64,000 nucleotides of DNA. Origin: Rhodospirillaceae bacterium. Its GTDB lineage: Bacteria; Pseudomonadota; Alphaproteobacteria; Rhodospirillales; Rhodospirillaceae. The stretch is from positions 829,895 to 893,894 of the forward strand of contig JAVJSV010000012.1 in the NCBI GenBank assembly GCA_040219235.1, given 5' to 3'. The position numbers and the translations under genes are program-made. The notes under the pieces are model-generated. The model was not told the DNA's origin. It was given only the letters and a program-made list of their open reading frames with translations, and made no database searches. Positions 1 through 7,930 of this stretch are shown piece by piece; within the stretch, counting starts at the first letter, position 1, and each line of letters begins with the position of its first letter.

Positions 1-752
1 ATTTAGGGGGTAGAGGTGTTTTTACCGATACATTAGATGCTGCCGTTGCAGCCGGAGAGATAGACTGCGTGGTGCACGCTATGAAGGATATGGCACCAGC
101 GTTACCTGAGACATTGATCATCGGTGCTACGCTTGAGAGGGAAGACCCGAGAGAAGTGCTCGTTTCACCTAAATACGCAAATCTGGATGCTATTCCAAAA
201 GGGGCGGTGTTCGGTTCGTCTTCAATTCGTCGCCGGGCGTTGCTCCGCCGCCTGAGACCAGATCTCAATTTTGATTTGCTGCGCGGTAATGTCGAAGAGC
301 GTATTGCGCAGTTGGGTGAGCGTGATTTAGATGGCACTATTCTTGCCTACGCTGGCTTAGCGAGGTTAGGGCTCCTTGCATATGCGCGTCAGGTATTTCC
401 ATTGAATGTCCTTCCCCCAGACCCGGCGCAAGGGGCCATCGGTATAATTTGTCATTCTGAAAACTTCGCCGTACGCCGTGCTTTGCAGCTGATTAACCAC
501 TCCGAAACGTTTGCTGAGGTGGAGGCTGAACGCGCCGTTCTTCAGTCATTGCCGCACCCAGATGCCCTGGCTATGGGTGCTATTGCCCGTGTCACAGGGC
601 AGAGTTTGGTGCTCTCAGCAACCCTCGTCTCAGAAGATGGGGCGCAGGAATGGTCCAATACTCTTGAAGGTTCTACTGCAGATGCAGCACAGATTGGCTT
701 GCGTATGGGTGCTATCTTGCGTGAGCCAGCCCAGGTTTTATTGTCCGCATGA
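1..752 (+). CDS. hemC: Hydroxymethylbilane synthase, 5' end outside window
   Basis: Porphobilinogen deaminase, which polymerises four porphobilinogens into hydroxymethylbilane in the cytosol. The frame is open from base 3, so the start lies upstream; about 249 codons are visible. Seen: the VHAMKD loop with the catalytic Asp, the SSIRRRALLRRLRPDL and LRGNVEERI arginine segments, and an LPPDPAQGAIGI segment. Odd: where the family has a GGC/GSC loop carrying the dipyrromethane cofactor, this protein reads SLPHPDALAMGAIA (bases about 547-588), so the cofactor cysteine is absent and aligns with Asp. Its stop overlaps hemD by ATGA, so it is translationally coupled. Family assignment is firm; activity as a normal HemC is uncertain. 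Confidence 0.9.
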   Translation, partial: LGGRGVFTDTLDAAVAAGEIDCVVHAMKDMAPALPETLIIGATLEREDPREVLVSPKYANLDAIPKGAVFGSSSIRRRALLRRLRPDLNFDLLRGNVEERIAQLGERDLDGTILAYAGLARLGLLAYARQVFPLNVLPPDPAQGAIGIICHSENFAVRRALQLINHSETFAEVEAERAVLQSLPHPDALAMGAIARVTGQSLVLSATLVSEDGAQEWSNTLEGSTADAAQIGLRMGAILREPAQVLLSA

Positions 753-1474
753 TCCTGAATGTTCGTCCTTCCCAGTATCACGCCGACTTTCAATGTGCTT
801 TAGGGTATCTGGGGGTAAAGGTGGTGCCTTGCCCTGTTCTGTCCCTGCTTGAGCTTCCTTGGTCTGCTCAAGGATTACAGAACTTTGATGCTCTGATTGT
901 TACCAGTCAAGCTGCCATAGATATTCTCGAGCGGAAAACAGCGGCACGACATTTCCGGGTATATGCGGTTGGTCCTGGTACAGCCGGTGCAGCTCGGGCT
1001 GCAGGATATCTTGATACGGTTGAGGGTGGTGGAACGGCAGAGCAGCTTTTACGCGTGCTGGATGCGGCCTCTTTTCGCAAAGCGCTTTATGTCTCAGCGC
1101 AAAATGTGTCACGTGATTTAACCAAAGACAGGCCAGACAGGATTGTGCGGCAGGTGGTTTACGATATGGTGCCGACACAGGGGCTAACTAAGGTTGTTAT
1201 TGATGCGATCCGTTCAACACCACGCTTCATCGTTCCCTTCTATTCACCGCGTTCTCTCCAGATTTTTGAAGCGCTCATCAAGTCTCATAATCTGGAAAAT
1301 AGTTTGTCAAAGGCTAAGGCGGTCGTAATTCATCCACGCCTGTTAGACGACATGGCGCTCTCTTGGGGGAAGCGTTTGATTGCATCCAGCCCAAACGGCG
1401 CTGGTATGATCCATGCAATTAAGGACAACGTCATAGACCTTGGCATCAAATCTTCGATGCCTGAAGCGGCCTGA
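749..1474 (+). CDS. hemD: Uroporphyrinogen-III synthase
   Basis: A 241-residue HemD-type protein that would cyclise hydroxymethylbilane to uroporphyrinogen III. The family is very divergent; here the support is the two-lobed pattern with an N-terminal VRPSQ segment, the DALIVTSQAAID strand-helix, the VYAVGPGTAGAARAAGY segment, and position directly after hemC and before hemB. The ATG lies in the ATGA overlap with hemC. The stop is one base before the hemB start codon. Length is normal for the family. Named partly on context, but this is the standard arrangement. Confidence 0.85.
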   Translation: MILNVRPSQYHADFQCALGYLGVKVVPCPVLSLLELPWSAQGLQNFDALIVTSQAAIDILERKTAARHFRVYAVGPGTAGAARAAGYLDTVEGGGTAEQLLRVLDAASFRKALYVSAQNVSRDLTKDRPDRIVRQVVYDMVPTQGLTKVVIDAIRSTPRFIVPFYSPRSLQIFEALIKSHNLENSLSKAKAVVIHPRLLDDMALSWGKRLIASSPNGAGMIHAIKDNVIDLGIKSSMPEAA

Positions 1475-1475
1475 C

Positions 1476-2495
1476 ATGTCGACAATAAAATCAGCACCGG
1501 CGGCAAGCTTTCCGGCGTCGCGACCGCGGCGGGTGCGTCAGTCAGCTTGGGTTCGCAATCTCGTGCGGGAAACGAGCGTTCAGCCCACTGATCTGGTCTT
1601 ACCTCTATTCGTGGTGGAGGGAAAGAATCAGAGAATACCTATTAAGAGCCTGCAGGGCGTTGAACGCTTGTCCATAGATTTGGTTGTCGAGGTGGCAACT
1701 CGAGCTGCGGGTCTCGGCATTCCTGCTGTAGCTCTTTTTCCTGTGGTGGATATCGCCCTCAAAACGGAAGGGGGCGAAGAGTCTTATAACCCGGGTTCTC
1801 TGATTTGCCGGGCCGTAAAGGCTGTGAAGCAGAAAGTGCCTGAGATCGGTGTGATCTGTGATGTGGCGCTAGACTCATACACGACGCATGGGCATGATGG
1901 TTTGCTTGCCAAAAATAAAGTGCTCAATGACGAGTCAGTCGAAGTACTCGTGCGTCAAGCGTTAGCCTTGGCTGCTGCCGGCTGTGATGTGATTGCGCCG
2001 TCAGACATGATGGACGGACGTGTTGGAGCCATAAGGGCAGCATTGGAAGACAACGGCTTTCCGGACATGCTTATCCTTTCTTATGCGGTTAAATATGCAT
2101 CCTGTTTTTACGGTCCGTTTCGTGACGCTGTAGGGTCGTCTGTTGCCTTGGGCGGCGCTGACAAGAAAACCTATCAAATGGACCCCGCCAATTCTGCTGA
2201 AGCCCTGCGCGAGGTTGGATTGGATATCGCGGAAGGTGCCGATATGGTCATGATCAAGCCCGGCCAGCCTTATCTTGATGTCATACGCAATGTGTCACAG
2301 GCGACAGATGTTCCTTTGTTTGCATACCAAGTCAGCGGTGAGTACGCGATGTTATGCCTTGGCGCTGAACATGGACTGTTTGATAAGACAACGGCTATCC
2401 TTGAGTCCTTGATAGCGTTTAAGCGTGCGGGCGCGACAGGCATATTCACATATGCGGCGCTCGACATCGCGACTCACCTCCAAGAGGTGCGCTAA
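1476..2495 (+). CDS. hemB: Delta-aminolevulinic acid dehydratase (porphobilinogen synthase)
   Basis: Condenses two 5-aminolevulinates to porphobilinogen. The 339-residue chain has the SDMMDGRVGAIR segment, the first active-site Lys in SYAVKYAS, FYGPFRDA, and the Schiff-base Lys in MVMIKPGQPYLD. The metal site reads DVALDSYTTHGHDG, the Asp-rich Mg-type, not the Cys-rich Zn-type; this form is common in Alphaproteobacteria. Start chosen at 1476, one base after the hemD stop; an in-frame codon at 1440 would lie inside hemD. Its TAA overlaps the next ATG (TAATG). Both active-site lysines are present, so this enzyme looks functional. Confidence 0.97.
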   Translation: MSTIKSAPAASFPASRPRRVRQSAWVRNLVRETSVQPTDLVLPLFVVEGKNQRIPIKSLQGVERLSIDLVVEVATRAAGLGIPAVALFPVVDIALKTEGGEESYNPGSLICRAVKAVKQKVPEIGVICDVALDSYTTHGHDGLLAKNKVLNDESVEVLVRQALALAAAGCDVIAPSDMMDGRVGAIRAALEDNGFPDMLILSYAVKYASCFYGPFRDAVGSSVALGGADKKTYQMDPANSAEALREVGLDIAEGADMVMIKPGQPYLDVIRNVSQATDVPLFAYQVSGEYAMLCLGAEHGLFDKTTAILESLIAFKRAGATGIFTYAALDIATHLQEVR

Positions 2496-3061
2496 TGCTT
2501 CCTTTAATGCTGAATGTATCTGCAATGCCTGTTGCGGTCATTGGCAACGGATTTTCGGCAGCCATGCGATTGAGAACGCTGCAGGCCAGCGGCGCGAGTA
2601 ATATTGTTACTTATGCGACTGCACCGGAGCAAGAGGTCGCTGATCTTGCAGGTGAGGCTTTGTACAATCGTCTGCCGACAGATGAGGACTTCAAGACGGC
2701 GCGGTTTGGTCTCGTTTATGTCTGTGATATTCCGGAGCCTGAAACACATGAGATGGTTAAGGCTTCACATGCTATTGGTGCATTTGTGAATGTTCATGAC
2801 CGACAGGACCTTTGTGATTTTCATATGCCTGCTATTCTCAGGCGCGGGCATTTACAGGTTACCGTCTCGACCGATGGTAAAGTAGCCGGTCTCTCTCGCA
2901 TACTTCGTGATTTTCTTCGGGATCATGTGTTTGGTCCGGAGTGGGAGCAGCGGGTGAGTGAACTTGGCGCACATCGCGCTGAATGGGTGGAGAAAAAACT
3001 GCCTTTTTCTGAGCTCAGAGATCGCGTTAACAATTACGTAGCAAAAAGAAAGTGGCTGTGA
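2495..3061 (+). CDS. Precorrin-2 dehydrogenase / sirohydrochlorin ferrochelatase-like (CysG N-domain)
   Basis: A 188-residue stand-alone version of the N-terminal CysG/Met8 module, which oxidises precorrin-2 to sirohydrochlorin with NAD+ and can insert iron. Seen: a Rossmann GNGFSA (GxGxxA) near residue 17, the FVNVHD segment whose Asp matches the catalytic Asp of the family, and the PAILRRGHLQVTVSTDGKVAGLSR block. No SAM methyltransferase domain is fused. Last gene of the coupled operon. It points to siroheme or haem d1 synthesis beside protohaem; the methyltransferase partner is not in the window. Confidence 0.85.
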   Translation: MLPLMLNVSAMPVAVIGNGFSAAMRLRTLQASGASNIVTYATAPEQEVADLAGEALYNRLPTDEDFKTARFGLVYVCDIPEPETHEMVKASHAIGAFVNVHDRQDLCDFHMPAILRRGHLQVTVSTDGKVAGLSRILRDFLRDHVFGPEWEQRVSELGAHRAEWVEKKLPFSELRDRVNNYVAKRKWL

Positions 3062-3573
3062 TCTGTCTATAGGCACTAGTCAGAAGCTGTCAGTTGCTTT
3101 GATACCGTGTATTTCAGAGTAATTGATCAGACCGTACCAAGGAACTGTACTTATAATCTTGGACTAGAATAGAGCGAACTAAAGTTAGAACTTCGGCCTC
3201 TTTGTTTCTTACGATAGCCTAGGTGCGAACCAAAAAATTGCCGATAGTCATCGAAGAAATTGTCGCATAGGTTCTTGGCGAGGTTAAGCGGCCGCTACTT
3301 CGTTCTTTGCTGCAAGTCAAACTTGAGATCGTTCTCAATACACAATTCAAAAAACATCCATACTGTAGAAAACCTTAATGCTCATGTTAGCATATTGAGT
3401 TGAGCGATTTCTGGAAGCCCTGATGTTTTCGTTTCTTAAAACTTGGGCAACTGCGATGGCTACACTCGAAGTCTGCAGTTATTGAGAAGGTGCCGATCTT
3501 CATTTTTTGTGACGAAGATATTTTGAGATTTTCTGAGTTTCACAACTACCGACGAGCAGAGGGTTATTTGTTT
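3062..3573. other. Intergenic, 512 bases, no gene seen
   Basis: AT-richer than the flanking genes, with stops in all frames except for short unconvincing ORFs. I find no tRNA or terminator. The one clear element is the 16-base palindrome at 3323-3338, listed separately. Confidence 0.6.
3323..3338. promoter_or_regulatory. Palindromic operator-like site
   Basis: Reads TTGAGA-TCGT-TCTCAA: two perfect 6-base arms around a 4-base spacer, about 235 bases upstream of the BKACE gene. The shape suits a dimeric regulator, but the spacing is not that of an FNR box. Regulator unknown. Confidence 0.3.
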
Positions 3574-4455
3574 ATGAATACAGACGTCGTCCTTACTTGT
3601 GCACTAACGGGCGCTGGCGATACTGCTGGCAAGAGTGAGCATGTCCCTGTGACGCCGGAGCAGATTGCGGCTGCCGCTGTTGAGGCAGCTCAAGCTGGTG
3701 CATCTGTGGTTCACGTTCATGTTCGTGATCCAGACACGGGCAAGGGGGGGCGTGATCCGACTCATTTCCGTGAAGTTGTTGATCGTATTCGTGAGTCGGG
3801 AACTGACATCGTATTGAACTTAACGGTCGGTATGGGAGCCCAGATGCAATTGGCCGATATGGATCCCCGCAAGACCGGAGAAGGCACAGATATCGTGCCG
3901 GCAGAGGAGCGCTTTCGCCATATCGAAGAACTCAAACCAGAGATTTGTACGCTTGACTGTGGCACTATGAACTTCGGCGAAGACACGGTGGTCATCAATC
4001 GCCTTATGGATTTGAGATGGATGGCGAAGCGAGCTCGTGAACTTGGTGTTAAACCTGAGCTCGAAGTCTTTGATATGGGGCAGATGCAACAGGCGCTCAC
4101 GCTCATGCGTGAGGGGCTTATTGCTGATCCGCCGCTGTTCCAATTTTGCTTGGATATTGCCAGTGGTGCGCCAGCAACGGCAGAGGCTATGATGGCGATG
4201 CGGTCCATGTTACCTGTCGGGGCCAATTGGGCGGCGTTTGGAATTTCCCGGGCGCAGATGCCGATGGTGGCACAAGCCATGTTGCTGGGTGGCAATTGCC
4301 GAGTTGGTTTAGAGGATAGTCTTTATCTTTCCAAAGGTGTGTTGGCCACAAATGGTCAGTTAGTTGCGAAAGCAAAGCGCATCATAGAGGAACTCGGAGG
4401 TCAAGTCCTGAGTCCAAAAGCCGCACGAGACAAACTCCACCTTACGAAGCAGTGA
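3574..4455 (+). CDS. BKACE-family (DUF849) beta-keto acid cleavage enzyme
   Basis: A 293-residue TIM-barrel enzyme of the family that cleaves beta-keto acids with acetyl-CoA (type members act on 3-keto-5-aminohexanoate and dehydrocarnitine). Seen: the metal-binding HVHVRDPDTG near residues 47-56, the HF(R/x)E helix after it, VLNLTVGMG, and the C-terminal GLEDSLYLSKG block with the metal-binding Glu. Start set at 3574, after an AGAGGG at 3557-3562; an upstream extension to 3490 does not look coding. The substrate cannot be read from sequence. It is followed 12 bases later by the AllA-like gene, likely in one operon. Confidence 0.85.
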   Translation: MNTDVVLTCALTGAGDTAGKSEHVPVTPEQIAAAAVEAAQAGASVVHVHVRDPDTGKGGRDPTHFREVVDRIRESGTDIVLNLTVGMGAQMQLADMDPRKTGEGTDIVPAEERFRHIEELKPEICTLDCGTMNFGEDTVVINRLMDLRWMAKRARELGVKPELEVFDMGQMQQALTLMREGLIADPPLFQFCLDIASGAPATAEAMMAMRSMLPVGANWAAFGISRAQMPMVAQAMLLGGNCRVGLEDSLYLSKGVLATNGQLVAKAKRIIEELGGQVLSPKAARDKLHLTKQ

Positions 4456-4467
4456 TAGGTACTAAAT

Positions 4468-5088
4468 ATGGCTGAGGTTGTTATGAGCAATGAGGTGCGC
4501 GTTCTTAAGCCCGTCAAGGCGACGGCGGAAACTCTAAAAGGTTATGGCTATCTGATCGGCGAGCCAGGCATCAGCGTGCTTGACAAGATTGATTTTTACG
4601 GAACCGATGTCGTGGTCACACAACCGGCAGCGTTTCATGGTAATGATGACCTTTGCTTGAATCTCGTGTCCTTTAATCCGCGCCCCCTGAATGTAAAGTG
4701 GATGGAATATCACACCAAGCACACCCAGACGTTTATACCCCTCTCGGGCAAGCCGTTTTACATGGTATTGGGCAAGCCAACCGCGCGCAAAGCCGATGGG
4801 TCATGGGAGGAAGGCCAAGAGAACCTGCCTAACTTGAACACCATTCAGGCGTTTGAGTTCGATGGTACCGGCGGTCTCGTTATGCATGTCGGAACCTGGC
4901 ATGAAGTGCCGTTCCCGATCAAAGGTGCGACACATTTCGTCTGCATTTGTACCAATGAAACAAATGATAATCTTGAGCAAGGCGATCACAAAGGGGAGTG
5001 CGAAGGCGGCGATTTGTCTAAGCGTAACATCGAAACTCAGTTCGGTGTCACGCTTCAGATAGAGCCAGAACCATCAAATCGTGATTGA
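4468..5088 (+). CDS. Ureidoglycolate lyase (AllA)-like protein
   Basis: A 206-residue cupin-like fold protein resembling the AllA family, which cleaves ureidoglycolate to glyoxylate and urea. Supporting pieces are LNLVSFNPRPL, the YHTKHTQTFIPLSGKPFYMVLG core, and VMHVGTWHEVPFPI, matching the family's W-H motif. The chain is longer than typical AllA (about 160-170) through an N-terminal stretch and an acidic C-terminal tail. An alternative start at 4483 has a better-placed GAGG. Beside a BKACE and a flavin monooxygenase, a role in purine breakdown is not obvious; it may act on another ureido or hydroxyacid substrate. Confidence 0.65.
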   Translation: MAEVVMSNEVRVLKPVKATAETLKGYGYLIGEPGISVLDKIDFYGTDVVVTQPAAFHGNDDLCLNLVSFNPRPLNVKWMEYHTKHTQTFIPLSGKPFYMVLGKPTARKADGSWEEGQENLPNLNTIQAFEFDGTGGLVMHVGTWHEVPFPIKGATHFVCICTNETNDNLEQGDHKGECEGGDLSKRNIETQFGVTLQIEPEPSNRD

Positions 5089-5269
5089 GTAGTAAACAAG
5101 GTCGACAGCTTACGAATGCACGGTGTCTATTGCACTCGACTGCACTCGATGAGATCGCTGTTCCTCATCAAATCTAACTCAAGCTCTTGTCTTTAGGTGT
5201 GCCCCCTAGAAGGGTATTGTCACCCAGTCATAAAGCTGAAACGGCCATCCAATAAAACGGGAGTCTCTC

Positions 5270-6436
5270 ATGGGTAAAGATGTTGTGATTGTTGGTGCCG
5301 GTTTGGGTGGCCTGACAGCAGCGCTGGCTTTGCAAAAGCATGGCATAGAAGTTCGCGTTTTAGAGCGCGCCGAAGAACTCTCAGAGGTTGGTGCTGGCAT
5401 CACGTTGTCGCCAAATGCGACGAAGGCGTTAGAGAGCGTCGGCCTTAAGAGTGCATTAAATGAATTCGCAACCGTTGTGAGTACACAAGGAGTGATCCAT
5501 TTTCAGACGGGTGACGTGCTTGTCGAGAACGACCGTGGTGATGAGCCGTTGCGTAAATATGGCGCGCATTATTACCAGGCCCATCGATCCGACTTGCATG
5601 CAGCTTTGGTTTATCAAGTGCAGCGTCATGACTCAGCGAGCATTACACTAAACGCTGAAGTGAAGAGTGTGTCCGAAGATAGAGGAATCGTTCGGGCTGC
5701 GCTCTCAACCGGAGAGACAATAGAATGTGCAGCGCTCATTGGTTGTGATGGTCTGCGTTCCAATATTCGGCAGTGTCTGTTCGGCGAAGACAACCCTAAC
5801 TTTACAGGGCACGTCGCCTGGCGCGGCCTTATTCCCATCGCAGATGGAAACATATTCGGCATGGATCTGTCATCCGGATTGGCCATTGCGCCTGAGAAGT
5901 CTTTTGGATGGTATCCTATTCGCAATGGCACACTTCTGAATTTTGTCGCACTTGCTCAAACCCACGAATGGGCTGAAGAGGGCTGGGCGATTCCGGCAAA
6001 GATAGCAGACTTGTTGAACGTGTATGACGGCTGGGACCCACGCATCCTCGAAATCATCAAATCCACCCCAACGAATGCCTGTTTCAAATGGGGACTGTTT
6101 GACCGGGAGCCCATGGATAATTGGACGGTAGGTGCGGTAACTCTATTGGGGGATGCGGCGCATCCCATGCTACCGTTTATGGGACAAGGGGCAGCGATGG
6201 CCATTGAAGATGGTGTCGTTCTGGCCAGGTGTATTGCGGAGAGCCCCGATTTTGAGTCAGCCTTTGTGCGATACGAAAAGGCCCGCAAAGACCGCACAGC
6301 ATTTGTTCAACTGGAATCCCGAGCCAAGGGACTGCGACTGGAAGACAAAGAGACAGAAAAATACAATAAAGCGAAGCATCGCAATGAAGAGTCGGTTGGC
6401 CTTTTCGAGTACAACGCGGCGACAACGCCAATATGA
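5270..6436 (+). CDS. FAD-dependent group A monooxygenase (salicylate-hydroxylase-like)
   Basis: A 388-residue flavoprotein hydroxylase using NAD(P)H and O2. All three fingerprints are present: VVIVGAGLGGLTAA near residue 4 (FAD ADP), IGCDGLRSNIR near 160 (DG motif), and LLGDAAHPMLPFMGQGAAMAIED near 285 (GD motif). The ATG at 5270 follows GGGAGTC. It lies 181 bases after the AllA-like gene on the same strand. Similar proteins hydroxylate salicylate, 3-hydroxybenzoate or related aromatics; the substrate here is unknown. Confidence 0.85.
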   Translation: MGKDVVIVGAGLGGLTAALALQKHGIEVRVLERAEELSEVGAGITLSPNATKALESVGLKSALNEFATVVSTQGVIHFQTGDVLVENDRGDEPLRKYGAHYYQAHRSDLHAALVYQVQRHDSASITLNAEVKSVSEDRGIVRAALSTGETIECAALIGCDGLRSNIRQCLFGEDNPNFTGHVAWRGLIPIADGNIFGMDLSSGLAIAPEKSFGWYPIRNGTLLNFVALAQTHEWAEEGWAIPAKIADLLNVYDGWDPRILEIIKSTPTNACFKWGLFDREPMDNWTVGAVTLLGDAAHPMLPFMGQGAAMAIEDGVVLARCIAESPDFESAFVRYEKARKDRTAFVQLESRAKGLRLEDKETEKYNKAKHRNEESVGLFEYNAATTPI

Positions 6437-6531
6437 AATGGGTTAGACTCAAAAAAGGAGTATTTCCTTGAGGCTGAGCCTCGTATACGTTCTGTTATAA
6501 TTGCCCATAGACAGTGACCCGGGGGGAATTC

Positions 6532-7869
6532 GTGTCTAAGAAGTTTTTTGCCATCACGTCGGCTTTATATGCTGTTTTCTTGTTAAATCCTGCGTTCGCT
6601 CAGAATTCTCGCGACATTCCATTCGTTTCAGACGAGGTTCATTTGGGTGTTGCCTCTTGTGCCGGTTCCAGTTGTCATGGCGCGTTGGAACCGTGGGCCA
6701 ACTCAACGGTTCTTCAAAATGAATACATCATGTGGGAAGAGGAAGACCCGCATTCCGGTGCTTACAAAATTCTGCTGACAGATGAGTCGCAGCGCATTGC
6801 CAAGAATCTTGGTTTAGGCCGTGCGGAAGATGCTGACCTTTGTCTCGACTGCCATGCTGATAATGTGCCGGTTGAGCGGCGTGCGAAAGGATTCCAGATT
6901 TCAGATGGTGTTGGCTGTGAAGCCTGTCACGGTGGTGCGGTGAACTGGCTGGGCCGCCATATTTCCGGCGAAGCAAATCATGCGGCAAACCTTGAAGCGG
7001 GTTTGTACCCAAGTGAAGATCCCGTTGCCCGGGCAAAGTTATGTCTATCCTGTCATTTTGGTACTAAGGATCGCTTTATCACCCATCGCATTATGGGGGC
7101 GGGCCACCCGCGTCTTGCGTTTGAACTCGACACGTACACATGGACGCAGCCGGGCCATTTTGTAGTGGATGAGGATTACCGGGCGCGTAAGGGAAGCATC
7201 TCGAGTGTTCAGGTTTGGGCTATCGGTCAAGCCGTGGCCGTAGACTCCCTTTTAGATGCCATGCTTGATCCTAACCGTAACCGGGATGGTATTTTCCCCG
7301 AACTTGTCTTTTTTGATTGTCATGCCTGCCACCACCCGATGTCTAATGTGAGGTGGGTGCCACGGGACAGCCACGAAATTGGTCCGGGTATTCCGCGCAT
7401 TTATGATGCCAATTTGATCATGATGCAGGTGCTGTTAAAGCGGGTTGACCCGGAGATGGCAACCAGCCTCGCTGAAAAGTCGAAAGCGCTGCACCAAGCC
7501 TCACTTCAAGGTTATGACGCGGTGATCAAAGCAGCTGGAGAGCTGAAAGAAGCGACCCAGGGCGTTATTGATCAACTCGCGGCCTACACCTTCACAGCCG
7601 CGGACACAAAAGCCTTGCTGGTTGGACTCATGAACGAGGGGCTGTCCGGCGAATATGTGGATTATGCCGCTGCCGAACAGGCGACGATGGCCGCCTCCGC
7701 AATGCTGCAGACCATGGTTGACGATAAAATGATTTCCCGGGCTCAGTACATTGAGCTTTCCGGGGTCTTAAACGATTGCTATGCCGCGATCGAAAAAGAT
7801 GAAGAATACAATCCGCGTCAGTTCCTCGCCGCCCTGGAAAACCTACAACGGGCGATGCCGTCGCTTTAG
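6532..7869 (+). CDS. Exported pentahaem cytochrome c (cytochrome c554-like)
   Basis: A 445-residue periplasmic multihaem cytochrome. Signal peptide MSKKFFAITSALYAVFLL...AFA|Q. Four CXXCH sites (CLDCH, CEACH, CLSCH, CHACH) plus a first CAGSSCH, a CX4CH site, and an HH pair after the last, with extra His for bis-His ligation. The arrangement resembles the cytochrome c554 family. The C-terminal third is helical and haem-free. Start GTG at 6532 is preferred because GGGGGG lies 6 bases upstream and it gives a clean signal peptide; an in-frame GTG at 6514 is less likely. It converges on the large cytochrome operon and may supply or drain it. Confidence 0.82.
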   Translation: MSKKFFAITSALYAVFLLNPAFAQNSRDIPFVSDEVHLGVASCAGSSCHGALEPWANSTVLQNEYIMWEEEDPHSGAYKILLTDESQRIAKNLGLGRAEDADLCLDCHADNVPVERRAKGFQISDGVGCEACHGGAVNWLGRHISGEANHAANLEAGLYPSEDPVARAKLCLSCHFGTKDRFITHRIMGAGHPRLAFELDTYTWTQPGHFVVDEDYRARKGSISSVQVWAIGQAVAVDSLLDAMLDPNRNRDGIFPELVFFDCHACHHPMSNVRWVPRDSHEIGPGIPRIYDANLIMMQVLLKRVDPEMATSLAEKSKALHQASLQGYDAVIKAAGELKEATQGVIDQLAAYTFTAADTKALLVGLMNEGLSGEYVDYAAAEQATMAASAMLQTMVDDKMISRAQYIELSGVLNDCYAAIEKDEEYNPRQFLAALENLQRAMPSL

Positions 7870-7886
7870 CTTTTATCAACGGGTTT

Positions 7887-7909
7887 AAGCGCTGCCTCTT
7901 GGGGCGCTT
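7887..7909. terminator. Weak hairpin between convergent genes
   Basis: AAGCGC and GCGCTT form a 6-base stem around an 11-base loop in the 61-base gap between the two convergent cytochrome genes. There is no strong T-tract on either side, so a bidirectional terminator is only possible. Confidence 0.3.
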
Positions 7910-7930
7910 CTGGGCATATTTCTTGGGACG

